NCBI RefSeq assembly: GCF_900067135.1
Contig: NZ_FJUR01000002.1
Coordinates: 1,043,501-1,107,500, forward strand
Direction of reading: 5' to 3'
Source of the DNA: Rhizobium sp. 9140
GTDB taxonomy: Bacteria > Pseudomonadota > Alphaproteobacteria > Rhizobiales > Rhizobiaceae
Length of the DNA stretch: 64,000 nucleotides
Shown in pieces: positions 18,152-27,315 of this stretch. The notes below the pieces were generated by a model. That model did not search any database and was not told where the DNA came from. It was given only the letters and a program-made list of their open reading frames with translations. How positions within the stretch are numbered: position 1 is the stretch's first letter; each line of letters begins with the position of its first letter. The position numbers and the translations under genes are program-made.

Positions 18152-19027
18152 TCAGGAAAAGAGAACGTGGTCAGGCTGTCGTGCGGCCTCGGTTTCGCGG
18201 ACGTCCGGGCGGCGAAGCAGGCGAATGTCATCCGCCTCTCTCGTCCACGCGATCAGCCCGCGCTCCGCAAACTGCCCAAGCCAGTAGTCCATGCACCAGA
18301 CGCCGTGCTTGGCGTGGTAAAGGCGGGCGTTGCGCAGGATATGGTCGAAGTGCTGGAGCGGTGGAATATGGACGGCGTGATGCTGGTGGTAGGCGCGCGC
18401 ACCGCCGACGCGGTAGGTCGGTATGCCGGCCTGCGAGGCCCGGCGTGCAAGGTCCGTCTCCTCGCCGCCATAGCCATAAAAGCGCTCGTCCATACCGCCG
18501 ATGGAAAGCCACGTCGCCTTGCGCAATGCAAAAGATAAGCCCCAGAGCTGTCCGGAATCCGGCTCTTCGATAACACCGAGATCGGGAAATGCCGGCTTGG
18601 AGGGGTGGGCGACGCCGTGTTCTTCGAGCGCCGCGAAATCCCCCGTGAAGACAGGCAGACCGCCCGGCAAGTAATGGACTTCACCGAGCATGACGCCATC
18701 GCGCTGCGCGAGCGCCTGGGCGTAGGACGCGACCGTCGTTGGCGAAGGGATGCAATCCACATCGAGAAAGATGAGGTGCCCGCCCGACGCAGCTTCGGCC
18801 GCACGGTTGCGGGCAGCAGCCAGCGGAATGTCGTCACCACCGACGAAAACATGACGCACAGGGCAGGGCAGAGCCGGTAACGCGTCGGCCGCTTCGGCTT
18901 GCATCCACGCGATCACGAGTTCGCACGGCGGCGTACTTTGTTGCGAAAGGCCCGTTATCAGCGCCCTCAGATGGTTCGCCCGACCGCGGACGATCGTCAG
19001 AACGCTTGTAGGGACCTCTGCCCTCAT
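18152..19027 (-). CDS. Family 2 glycosyltransferase (GT-A fold)
   Basis: A 291-residue protein with the GT-A pattern: TSVLTIVRGR at the N-terminus, the metal-binding FLDVDCIP (about 92-99), and YGGEETDLARR (about 180-190), the ED acceptor/base motif of GT2 galactosyltransferase-like enzymes. Its ATG overlaps the stop of the upstream sucrose-phosphate-synthase-like gene as ATGA, implying joint function. Confidence 0.8.
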   Translation of the reverse strand: MRAEVPTSVLTIVRGRANHLRALITGLSQQSTPPCELVIAWMQAEAADALPALPCPVRHVFVGGDDIPLAAARNRAAEAASGGHLIFLDVDCIPSPTTVASYAQALAQRDGVMLGEVHYLPGGLPVFTGDFAALEEHGVAHPSKPAFPDLGVIEEPDSGQLWGLSFALRKATWLSIGGMDERFYGYGGEETDLARRASQAGIPTYRVGGARAYHQHHAVHIPPLQHFDHILRNARLYHAKHGVWCMDYWLGQFAERGLIAWTREADDIRLLRRPDVRETEAARQPDHVLFS

Positions 19028-21090
19028 GCCGGCCGACCTGCAGCTTTGGCCTTGTTGCGGAAGTGGAGAACCCCTTCGATAATGCCGGCGGCGTGGGTGT
19101 TTGAAGCGATGTAGGAATGCTTCAGCGCCGGAAGCTTGCCGAGATTGTCGGAGTAGTTGGCGACGATGATCGATTGCGGAATGGCCTGCAACATTTCGAT
19201 ATCGTTGCCGCTGTCGCCCGCGACGAAAACGGCATTTTCCACCAGGCCGTAGCGGCGGCGAACATGATCGACCGCCGTGCCCTTGGACGCCTTGATCGGC
19301 AGGATATCCAGATAGCGCTTGTGGCTGTGGATGACGGAGGCGAGCAAGCCTGCATTTTGAAGCGCTGATCGAACGCGCTCGACGGTCGCATGGGTGCCGT
19401 CGCTGAAATAGCTGAGCTTGAAGTCCCGTTGCTCGAGCGGGGCCTGCGGCGTCAAACCGGACACGCCGCGCAGAACCCGCTCGACAGCCGAGCGCTGCCA
19501 GTTGCCGGCAATCGCCTTCAGCCAGCCCTCGTCCTGCTCATAGGAAACGCCATTTTCCGACAGGGTATAGATCTCCGACCCGACGGAGGTGATCATCACC
19601 TCAGGACGGGGCACGTCCTGCTGTTCGAGAACGGCCATGGCGCTGTGAAAGGAGCGGCCTGTCGCAACGCCGAAGGCGAGGTTCTCCTGCATGCGACGCC
19701 AGTTGCCAAAGGCGTGAAGATGCGGAACGGAGCCGACAAGCGTGTTGTCGATGTCGCTGATCAGGAGCTGAATGGATCGCTGGACGTGCATTTTTGGCGG
19801 TCGGACGAGATCGCGCACGAGCCCGTGATAGCGGGTGACGTGCCGTTCCCAGTCATAGGTCTTCACGGCCCTGTCGCCGGAGGCGGAGAAACGGTCCCAC
19901 ATCTCGGCACTGCGAAAGATCTGCAACAGGGCATCGGCAATGCCATTGGCGTCGCGCGGATCGACCAGCAGGCCATTGCTGCAGGTCTCGATGATGTCGT
20001 TCGGGCCACCGCTGTCGGTCGCGACCAGCGGCAGGCCGACGGCGGCGGCCTCCAGGAGCGTCAAGCCGAAAGGCTCGTTGAAGGCCGGGTTGACGAAGAC
20101 GCCGCGCCGATCCCGGGCGTAGGCATAATAGGCCGGAATATCCTCGCCGCGATGGCTCTTGGGATAGGCGACCTTGCCGTAGAGATCGTAGCGGTCGATG
20201 AGGCGCAGGAGCTCGCGGAGGTTTGCCGCCATATCCGCCTCAAGCGCATCGATATCATCGCGCGAGCCCGCGACGATCACGAGATTGGCCGCGGCCTGCA
20301 AGGCTTCCGACTTGCCATAGGCCTCGATCAGGCCCGCAAGGTTCTTTTTGGCGACCGGTCGCGCGATGGCGAGGATAACCGGCTTTTCCGGCTCCACCAG
20401 AAACCGCGCCATCTCCCGTTCGACAACGGCCGAGGATGCCGCGCCGCGAAAGGCCTTGAGGTCGCTGCCCGGCGGCAGCACGCGGATCTTGCCGGGATCA
20501 TAGGTATCGTATGCCTTGTATTGCAGCTCCGCCTCGTCGCGGGAGGATGCGATGACGAGGGAGGCTCTGGCCAGCGCCAGTTCTTCCGCCGCGATCCGCT
20601 CGGCAAACCCACGGTCAGACAGGCAGGAGGGCAGGGCCTTCTGCTTGACCTTACCGAGCGAGTGGCCCGTGAAGACGAAGGGAATGCCGAGCGCTTCCTC
20701 GACTCGGGTCGCCACCACCGCGGCATCAGCGTAATGAGCGTGAAGGATGTCCGGCCGGGTGTCGCCCGCTACGATGTGCGCGATCAGGCCATCGGCAAAG
20801 GTCTTGAGTTCCGTGTGCAAATCTTCTTTTGCGAGGTAAACCGGATGGGCCGTGGGAAAGCGGATGATACTGGTCGTATCATCGACGATCTCGACCGGCT
20901 TGATGTAATCTTCTCCGAACCCTTCGAAGGCCCGCGTGGCGATGACGATGCGCTCGGCTTGGCCGGTGCTTCTGCAGGCTTCGACCAGATCCAGCAAGTA
21001 GCGGATGTGCCCGCCTGTATCCGTCGTCAGTCCATATTCGACATTGTTTCCGCGAAGGCACCCTTGAAGTGCGACGTGAAGAACGAACAT
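19024..21090 (-). CDS. Sucrose-phosphate-synthase-like protein: GT4 glycosyltransferase fused to HAD phosphatase
   Basis: A 688-residue fusion. Residues 1-430 match sucrose-phosphate synthase / mannosylfructose-phosphate synthase: the N-terminal DTGGHIRY acceptor motif, FTGHSLGKVK (140-149), and the family 4 signature NEPFGLTLLEAA (338-349, E339 and E347). Residues 440-688 form a HAD phosphatase of the sucrose-phosphate-phosphatase type, with DIDNT (446-450) and VAGDSGND near 630. Together they would make a sugar phosphate from a nucleotide sugar plus fructose 6-phosphate and then dephosphorylate it, giving sucrose, mannosylfructose or a similar osmolyte. It is the first gene of the minus-strand run and is divergent from the GT4 gene at 21121. 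Confidence 0.82.
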   Translation of the reverse strand: MFVLHVALQGCLRGNNVEYGLTTDTGGHIRYLLDLVEACRSTGQAERIVIATRAFEGFGEDYIKPVEIVDDTTSIIRFPTAHPVYLAKEDLHTELKTFADGLIAHIVAGDTRPDILHAHYADAAVVATRVEEALGIPFVFTGHSLGKVKQKALPSCLSDRGFAERIAAEELALARASLVIASSRDEAELQYKAYDTYDPGKIRVLPPGSDLKAFRGAASSAVVEREMARFLVEPEKPVILAIARPVAKKNLAGLIEAYGKSEALQAAANLVIVAGSRDDIDALEADMAANLRELLRLIDRYDLYGKVAYPKSHRGEDIPAYYAYARDRRGVFVNPAFNEPFGLTLLEAAAVGLPLVATDSGGPNDIIETCSNGLLVDPRDANGIADALLQIFRSAEMWDRFSASGDRAVKTYDWERHVTRYHGLVRDLVRPPKMHVQRSIQLLISDIDNTLVGSVPHLHAFGNWRRMQENLAFGVATGRSFHSAMAVLEQQDVPRPEVMITSVGSEIYTLSENGVSYEQDEGWLKAIAGNWQRSAVERVLRGVSGLTPQAPLEQRDFKLSYFSDGTHATVERVRSALQNAGLLASVIHSHKRYLDILPIKASKGTAVDHVRRRYGLVENAVFVAGDSGNDIEMLQAIPQSIIVANYSDNLGKLPALKHSYIASNTHAAGIIEGVLHFRNKAKAAGRPA

Positions 21091-21120
21091 ACATGATCTC
21101 CCGTGCAGTCAGGACTATAA

Positions 21121-22191
21121 ATGCCAAACCGCGACCGTGAACTGAGTGAGCCTATAAAAGTTGCACAGGTTGCACCGGGTATTTTTCCCGTGCCGCCCCT
21201 CAACCATGGCGGGACGGAGCGGGTGATCCACGACCTCTCTGTCGAGTTGCAAGCGCTCGGCTGCGCCGTGACGCTGTTTGCACCCTCCGACAGCACCTGC
21301 CCAGTGCCTCGGATCGGCGCTCTGCCGAGCCTGCAATTCCTTGAAAAGAAACATGGTTCCATGCCGCCATCGATTCCGTCCGTGCTGGAAACGGTTCGGA
21401 TGGAAGAGGTGCGCCACGCGCTGTCCACCTTCGATATCGTGCATTTCCACGGCGAGTTCTTCCATGCCGTCACGCTGGGCGAAAAACGCAAGACGTCCCT
21501 GACCACCATCCATTGGCGCGTTGATGAACTCGACCGTGAGTTGTTCTTCTCCGCCTTTCCGGACCTGCCCGTTGCGGCAATCTCACGCGCGCAGGAACAG
21601 GCGCTGCCGATATCGAACCGCGCGGGCATCGTGCTGCATGGCGTCGATCCCGCGCGCTTTAGACCGAACGACACGCCAGAGCCATATCTCGCCTTCATCG
21701 GGCGCATGACCGATCAGAAGCGTCCGGATGTCGCGATCCGGGTGGCACAGGCGGCAGGCCGGCCCATCCGTCTGGCCGGAACCGTCGATGTCGGCAACCC
21801 GCTCTACTTCGATACCTATGTCAGACCCATCCTTTCACCGACGGCCGAGTATATCGGCCCGGTCGATGATACGGCAAAGAATGTCCTTCTGCGTGGCGCA
21901 AGCGCGCTGCTCTTTCCCATCGACTGGCCGGAGCCGTTCGGGCTCGTGATGATCGAGGCGATGGCGTGTGGCACGCCTGTCATCGCCTGGAACCGGGGCT
22001 CCGTTCCCGAGGTCGTGGAGCATGGCGTGACCGGCTTCATCGTGGAGAGCGAAGAAGAGGCGGTGGCGGCTATCGGGCAGATCGATCGGCTTGATCGGCG
22101 CGCGATCCGTGAACGCTTCGAAGAGCGTTTCACCGCCCGGCGCATGGCGCAGGACTATCTGGGGATCTATCGAAGGCTGCTCCAGCGATGA
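21121..22191 (+). CDS. Family 4 glycosyltransferase
   Basis: A 356-residue GT-B enzyme. The N-terminus has PLNHGGTERV (acceptor/Gly-rich loop) and the C-terminal domain shows FIGRMTDQKRPD and WPEPFGLVMIEAMACGTP, the retaining EX7E signature. It opens the plus-strand half of the divergent glycan cluster, sharing a 30-base intergenic space with the sucrose-phosphate-synthase-like gene. The stop codon overlaps the next start (ATGA). Confidence 0.85.
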   Translation: MPNRDRELSEPIKVAQVAPGIFPVPPLNHGGTERVIHDLSVELQALGCAVTLFAPSDSTCPVPRIGALPSLQFLEKKHGSMPPSIPSVLETVRMEEVRHALSTFDIVHFHGEFFHAVTLGEKRKTSLTTIHWRVDELDRELFFSAFPDLPVAAISRAQEQALPISNRAGIVLHGVDPARFRPNDTPEPYLAFIGRMTDQKRPDVAIRVAQAAGRPIRLAGTVDVGNPLYFDTYVRPILSPTAEYIGPVDDTAKNVLLRGASALLFPIDWPEPFGLVMIEAMACGTPVIAWNRGSVPEVVEHGVTGFIVESEEEAVAAIGQIDRLDRRAIRERFEERFTARRMAQDYLGIYRRLLQR

Positions 22192-23393
22192 TGCGCACGG
22201 CCCTGATCGCCTGGGATTACCCACCATCCCCAAGCGGACTGTCCACCGCCGCCCGCGAGATCGCGGAGAGCCTTCTGGCGCAAGGCTCTGACGTCACAGT
22301 GTTTTCCGGCGACAGGAGCGATGCAAGCATGAGCGACGGCGTGCGGATCATCGGCTGCGCTGTCCCGGAGCGTTCGAAGCTTGGGCGTCTACGCACCTAT
22401 GCCGGCATCGGCCATCTCGCGGCACCTTGGCGGTTTCGCGAAGCGGTGCTTACCGCGCATGCCACGACGCCGTTCGACGTGGTAGAGGCGACCAACTGGT
22501 ATGCGCCGGCCGTGCTGCTGGCCGGGCGCCGGGATCTCCCGCTGGTTACGCGCAACTCGACGCCTGCCTCCTGGTCGCGGGAAAGCCGGCTTACTCCCCG
22601 AGACCAATTGGATGCCTGGGTCGCGGATATGCTGGAGCGCCGGCAGGCGAACGGCAGTGCGGCGCTGATATCAAACACATCCGATCACGGGCGGCGGATC
22701 GCCAAACTTTACCGTCTGGACGCACGCCGCCCGCACGCGACCATCGGCCTGTCCTTGTCACAAACGCTGCTGACGCGGGCAGGCGAGGCGGAGTATCCGC
22801 CTCATGAGGAACCGCTCCGCATTCTCTTCGTCGGCAGGGCCGAAGCACGGAAGGGTTTTCACGAATTCATGGATGCCATTGCCCGCGTCGCCGGAGACGC
22901 CGATGCGGGCCTAGTGCCAGATTTTCAGGTGGACCTGATGGGTGTACCCGAGAGCGACCTGCCGGAGACATTGCCAGCCAGCGCACACCGGCGCATCCAT
23001 GCGCTCGGGCGACAGCCCGACGCGGTGCTGTTCGATCTTTACGAAGCCGCCCATATCGTTTCAGCGCCATCGCGATACGAAAGTTTCGGCCTCGTCTATC
23101 AGGAGGCGATCGCCTTCGGCCGCCCCATTCTCGCATCAACCGAAGACCCGAGCGCGCGCGAATTTGTCGGTCAGACCGGCTCTGGCGTTCTTGCCTCGGC
23201 GACGGAGGGCGGAGCCATTGCGGAATGCCTGCGCGAGATACTGGCGTCTGCCGCTCTTCGCATGCGCCTCCGTGAGAAAGCGCTTGAGGCAGCGGGAACC
23301 TTCACGCGTGCCACGCTCGGCCGCCAGACGCTTGAGATTTACAAGCAGGCTATCGCCGGCGATCGTGGCATCGGATCGGCGAAGGCGTCATGA
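22188..23393 (+). CDS. Family 4 glycosyltransferase
   Basis: A 401-residue GT-B protein with an N-terminal IAWDYPPSPSGLSTAAREIAE acceptor loop region, LFVGRAEARKGFHEFMDAI and the EX7E-like ESFGLVYQEAIAFGRP. It is translationally coupled to the genes on both sides by 4-base overlaps, so the three encoded proteins probably act in one pathway. Donor sugar unknown. Confidence 0.83.
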   Translation: MMRTALIAWDYPPSPSGLSTAAREIAESLLAQGSDVTVFSGDRSDASMSDGVRIIGCAVPERSKLGRLRTYAGIGHLAAPWRFREAVLTAHATTPFDVVEATNWYAPAVLLAGRRDLPLVTRNSTPASWSRESRLTPRDQLDAWVADMLERRQANGSAALISNTSDHGRRIAKLYRLDARRPHATIGLSLSQTLLTRAGEAEYPPHEEPLRILFVGRAEARKGFHEFMDAIARVAGDADAGLVPDFQVDLMGVPESDLPETLPASAHRRIHALGRQPDAVLFDLYEAAHIVSAPSRYESFGLVYQEAIAFGRPILASTEDPSAREFVGQTGSGVLASATEGGAIAECLREILASAALRMRLREKALEAAGTFTRATLGRQTLEIYKQAIAGDRGIGSAKAS

Positions 23394-23968
23394 GGCGAAC
23401 GGCAATCATCGGCAACGCGCCGGAGTTCGATGGTCGAAGTCTGGATATCGACGGCTATGATCGCGTCGTGAGGTTTAACAATACGGCCGGGCTCGGGTCT
23501 ATGAGCGGCACAAAGACTTCCGAACTCGTGCTGGTCAGCCGGGGCGGACAGCCGGCGGAATGGCTTGCCGATCCTGCATTTGCGCAGCGAAAGGCCGTGC
23601 GGGATGCCGAGCGCGTCACGCTCGTCTTTCCACCGTCGGAAAAGCCGGAAGACGGGTGCCATGCCGAGGGCCTTTGCGTGCGTCTCGACCCGCTCGGCAA
23701 GGACATCGGGTGGATCGATGCGGCGACGGAGAGCAGGGCGCGCGCGGCGCTGCTGGCACATGGCGGCCTGTCCACCTCTGCTCTCAGTTCCGGCTTTCTC
23801 TATAGTTTCAGGACACTGGAGGCCGCGGACCTCGCCTCCTCATCGTTCGACATCTTCGGTTTCGGCTTCGATGGTTGGGTCGGGCATGCCTGGAGCGCGG
23901 AACGCTCGTGGTTCGAGGCCGCTCATAATGCCGGCAGGCTCGTCCTGCACCCCTTGGCGAAACGCTGA
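23390..23968 (+). CDS. GT29/sialyltransferase-like protein
   Basis: A 192-residue protein beginning IIGNAPEFDGRSLDIDGYDRVVRFNN. The G-N-x...ID-x-x-D-x-V-x-R-x-N pattern resembles the L-sialyl motif of family 29 glycosyltransferases and of related short rhizobial proteins. It overlaps the upstream GT4 by ATGA. It is shorter than true sialyltransferases, so it may be a minimal relative with another substrate. Confidence 0.6.
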   Translation: MRRTAIIGNAPEFDGRSLDIDGYDRVVRFNNTAGLGSMSGTKTSELVLVSRGGQPAEWLADPAFAQRKAVRDAERVTLVFPPSEKPEDGCHAEGLCVRLDPLGKDIGWIDAATESRARAALLAHGGLSTSALSSGFLYSFRTLEAADLASSSFDIFGFGFDGWVGHAWSAERSWFEAAHNAGRLVLHPLAKR

Positions 23969-23993
23969 CGCAGGATCAGACAGGAAACACCGC

Positions 23994-24989
23994 ATGCCAG
24001 ACGTCTTAACCGCCCGCTGTCCGCTCTGCCGAGCGCGTGGCATCGCGCCGACGTCGCGCACCTTGCAGAGCGGCAATGTCGTCCGTGCATTTTCATATGT
24101 CTGTTCCCACTGCGGCCTATTGCTGGATGAACCCGCCATCATGCTCGATCCCACGCAATCCGACACGCTCTTTCGCGATCTCTGCGCCCGGAAGCCGACG
24201 ATGAGTCATCCCGGTGATCCATTCGGTTGCGACATCTATACGATGCGCACGATTGCAACCCGGTTCGCCCTCGCCGCCATGCCGGCAAATACGATGCAGG
24301 CTCATGAACTTTGTTATCCGCATGGCACGTTCTCGGCGGAGGCCCATCTCAAACCCTTGCCGACGCTCCTGCCGACACCGGTCTCAGTCGGTATCATGTG
24401 CAGCGAGCGGGAGGCGAGTGCCGTGCTGGCGATGGCAGCGCTCTACCGGTCCTGGGCGGATGCGGTCATCGTTCTGATCGATCGCGCCGGAGAACCATCC
24501 GTGCCCCGACAGGAAGGCGACGACGGCTTCGTCAGCGTCTTCTCACACCCGCTGGACGGCCATTTCGCCAACCAGCGAAATGCGCTGCAAGCCCTCTGCG
24601 GAGCCCCGTGGATGTTTCAGCTGGACGCCGACGAGGACATTTCGCCGGAGCTTGGGGAAAGTCTGACGCGGCTTGCCACGCTCGCCGACCGGCAAGGCGC
24701 CGCCTCCATCGGCCTTCCGCGCCAGAATCTGGTCGACGGCCGCCTTTCCGATCTATACCCGGATGTGCAGTATCGGCTGAACCGGCGCGAGGTCGTCTAC
24801 GAGGGCATCGTCCACGAGCGTCCTGTTCGGTCTTGGCAGACGAGTTTCATTGCGCTTTCCGGCGCCATCCGGCACCACCTTACTGCGGAGCATGTCGCCC
24901 GGAGATCGAAAGGGTACGAGCAGCTGCAACCGGGCGGCGGGCGCCTGTTTGAAGAGGACGCACTTCAGCGCCCGTTCTCGGCTGTGTGA
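23994..24989 (+). CDS. Family 2 glycosyltransferase with N-terminal zinc ribbon
   Basis: A 331-residue protein. Residues 9-12 (CPLC) and 38-41 (CSHC) form a four-cysteine zinc ribbon, followed by a GT2 domain with SVGIMCSEREASAV, FQLDADEDISPEL (metal-binding DAD) and an FANQRNAL segment like the LgtF/SunS type transferases. The ATG at 23994 is preceded by CAGGAAAC. The final 20-25 codons overlap the decayed tdm fragment on the other strand, so the natural C-terminus may have been replaced at that junction. Confidence 0.7.
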   Translation: MPDVLTARCPLCRARGIAPTSRTLQSGNVVRAFSYVCSHCGLLLDEPAIMLDPTQSDTLFRDLCARKPTMSHPGDPFGCDIYTMRTIATRFALAAMPANTMQAHELCYPHGTFSAEAHLKPLPTLLPTPVSVGIMCSEREASAVLAMAALYRSWADAVIVLIDRAGEPSVPRQEGDDGFVSVFSHPLDGHFANQRNALQALCGAPWMFQLDADEDISPELGESLTRLATLADRQGAASIGLPRQNLVDGRLSDLYPDVQYRLNRREVVYEGIVHERPVRSWQTSFIALSGAIRHHLTAEHVARRSKGYEQLQPGGGRLFEEDALQRPFSAV

Positions 24990-26108
24990 CAGGCTCTCGG
25001 CAGGGCGAGGGGGCAGTCGGCGTCATAGACGCGGACATGGATATCGGTGGGCATCCAGCCATTTGCCGGGTCGATATCGTCGGCACAGGAGGACGTGGCG
25101 CAGACGAGATCGGTCAGCGCCCGCAAGAGGACGTAATCGCCCGGCCGCGACTTGGGCTCGTCCATTGAGATCCGGTCATGCGCATCGACGAAGGTATTGT
25201 AGAAGAAGTTGATCGCCGGTCAGCCCTTACGCTCGGCGATGCTATAGGGGGCGAGAACCGGGTTGAAGTTTTCCATGTAGTTGGAATGGCCGGGGTAGCC
25301 CATGTCTTCATAGTCTTTGTCCGTGCAGGCCAGCAGGAACGTATCGTGCCGGCCGACCGTATCCTGCACCACCTCGACCAGAGGCCGCATGCGCGCGTCG
25401 AAATATTTGGAAGTCAGGCCGGGGCCTGAGAAGCTGGAGCTCATGAGGGTGCGCGTGATGGTGGGGTCGATACCGCGCCTTCCGCCAGATCGCCGCATCG
25501 AAGGCCAGGAAATCCACGGACTGGCGCCCGTCGACATCGATGATCTGGATATATTGCCCTGCCTTAACCCGAAAAGCCGAGGCCGTCGCTGCATGGATGC
25601 GCAGGTCCGTCACGACCTCGGGAGCCAGCGGCGGGGGAACTTCGCCGTTGTGCTCCACGAGCGGCAGGATATCGACCAGAATGTCGGTCGGCGTGTCCTG
25701 CGCGTCGGGCGCCATGGGTTGGCCGGGCACTGCCACGAGGCAGAGACTATCAGCTCGGGCTTCAGCGTCACGGCAGCGGCTGCGGGCGTCTCCGCGTCGA
25801 AGAGTGTCGCCGATACTGCGGATCCTTCTTTTCCGTCTCCAGGATCTGCGCGACAGCGGGGCGGGATCCTGTAGGAGGACGAGGACATGAAAGGCTTGGA
25901 CGACGCGCTGGCGGCAAGGCCCTGCAGGCTTCCCGGCGGCCCGAATCCGTGGACCTCGATCGGCTGCGCGCCTTCGATGTTGCGCAGCGTCACCCGGACG
26001 CAGGGCGAAGAGGCGCGCCTCGCCGCCGCGCACGATGGCGGATGTCGGCCGGAGCGCCGGCACGGGCGTGCCGGATTGCGCCGCGTCGCTTGTCCAGATC
26101 CGTGTCAT
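24965..26108 (-). pseudogene. tdm: Remnant of trimethylamine N-oxide demethylase, N-terminal (DUF1989) part
   Basis: The ATG at 26108 has a GGAGGA ribosome site and begins 40 bases after tmm, as expected for a tmm-tdm operon. Homology then jumps between frames: about 26108-25990, 25993-25700, 25710-25480, 25480-25220 and 25215-24970. Recognisable pieces include VKAGQYIQIIDVDGRQSVDF, DMGYPGHSNYMENFN and NGWMPTDIHVRVYD, all of the DUF1989 urea-carboxylase-associated domain that forms the zinc-binding N-terminal half of Tdm. At least four frameshifts and loss of the C-terminal half make it non-functional. It ends at a junction with the glycosyltransferase gene. A stand-alone DUF1989 protein is the alternative parent. 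Confidence 0.68.
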
Positions 26109-26148
26109 GGTCCTCCATGGCCCCGGTCTTTGCCGGCTCCGGTGTCCG

Positions 26149-27249
26149 TTATTCCGCGGCTTCCTTCACGCCGAGAAAGGCTTCGAGCGAGTCGTCGAGC
26201 GCATCCCGCGTTACTGCGTCCCGCAGCGCGATCCGGCCGGTGATAACGTCGCGGGCAAACCAGGCCTGCGCGTCGAGCATGTTGAAGGTATAATACTCGT
26301 CCTGCATGCCGATGTAGAAGAGCTGCGGGTTTTGTTCCCAGACGATGCCCTTATAGAGGCCGAGCGGGTAGAGCCAGTTGTTAGTCTTCAGGCGTAGATC
26401 GTCCGGCAGGAAGGGGAAAGAATGCTGGTAGCCGGTGCACAGTACGACGGCGTCGACCGTCTTGCTCGTGCCGTCGATGAAATAGGCGGTCTTGCCGACG
26501 AAGCGAGCAATCAGCGGCTTCTCCTCGAACGTATCCGGCCAGTCGAATCCCATCGGTTTCGTACGGTAGCTGAAGGTGACGGACGCCGCGCCGTATTTGT
26601 GGCACTGGGTGCCGATGTCCTCGGCCGAATAGGAAGAGCCGAAGAGCAGGACGTTCTTGCCGGCGAATTCATCGGCCGCGCGGAAATCGTGCGCATGCAT
26701 CACCCGGCCGAGAAAGCCCTCGATGCCGGGGAAGGACGGCATGTTCGGCACCGAGAAATGGCCGCTGGCGACGACAATGTCATCGAACTTTTCGGTATAG
26801 TGCTCGTCCTTCTGAAGATCCTTGACGGTCACCGAGAAGGTCTGCGTCCCCTCGGACCAGACGACATTGCGCACCGGCGTCAGGAACCGGATATAGGCGC
26901 GAACGCCGCTCTTCTCGACCCTGCCGGCGATGTAGTGATGCAGCACGGCGCGCGGCGGATAGGAGGGGATGACCCGGCCGAAATGCTCCTTGAAGGAGTA
27001 ATCGGCAAACTCCAGGCACTCATTCGGGCCGTTCGACCAGAGATAGCGGTACATGGAGCCGTGGACGGGTTCACAGAATTCGTCGAGCCCGGTGCGCCAG
27101 GTATAGTTCCAGAGGCAGCCCCAATTGCTCTGCATTTCGAAGCAGACGACCTCCGGCACATCGACGCCCGCGCGTCTGGCCGTCTCGAAGGCTTTGAGAA
27201 CGGCCAGTCCGCTTGGACCGGCACCGATGATGGCAACACGTTTCTTCAT
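26149..27249 (-). CDS. tmm: Flavin monooxygenase, probable trimethylamine monooxygenase, internally shortened
   Basis: Tmm uses FAD, NADPH and O2 to turn trimethylamine into its N-oxide. The 366-residue frame has the FAD motif GAGPSG (residues 8-13), the FMO-type segment [18 protein letters not shown] containing the NADPH-binding GSSYSA, and CTGY. The ATG at 27249 follows GGGAG. Known Tmm proteins are about 445-455 residues. Here the text runs [11 protein letters not shown] and then directly into [14 protein letters not shown], a normal C-terminal tail, so some 75-80 residues before the tail are missing in frame. Activity is doubtful. Decayed tdm pieces lie on both sides. Another N-oxide-forming FMO is possible. 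Confidence 0.72.
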   Translation of the reverse strand: MKKRVAIIGAGPSGLAVLKAFETARRAGVDVPEVVCFEMQSNWGCLWNYTWRTGLDEFCEPVHGSMYRYLWSNGPNECLEFADYSFKEHFGRVIPSYPPRAVLHHYIAGRVEKSGVRAYIRFLTPVRNVVWSEGTQTFSVTVKDLQKDEHYTEKFDDIVVASGHFSVPNMPSFPGIEGFLGRVMHAHDFRAADEFAGKNVLLFGSSYSAEDIGTQCHKYGAASVTFSYRTKPMGFDWPDTFEEKPLIARFVGKTAYFIDGTSKTVDAVVLCTGYQHSFPFLPDDLRLKTNNWLYPLGLYKGIVWEQNPQLFYIGMQDEYYTFNMLDAQAWFARDVITGRIALRDAVTRDALDDSLEAFLGVKEAAE

Positions 27250-27315
27250 TTTCGATCTCCCTGACGACATGAAACCGGCAGCCCGCAAGCCTGCGGGCGC
27301 CGGCGGATATGTGGC

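Noticed and set aside
19390..21096. 568-codon plus-strand frame opposite the sucrose-phosphate-synthase-like gene
   Set aside because: Same shadow effect; low-complexity Asp/Gly/Arg-rich translation with no motif.
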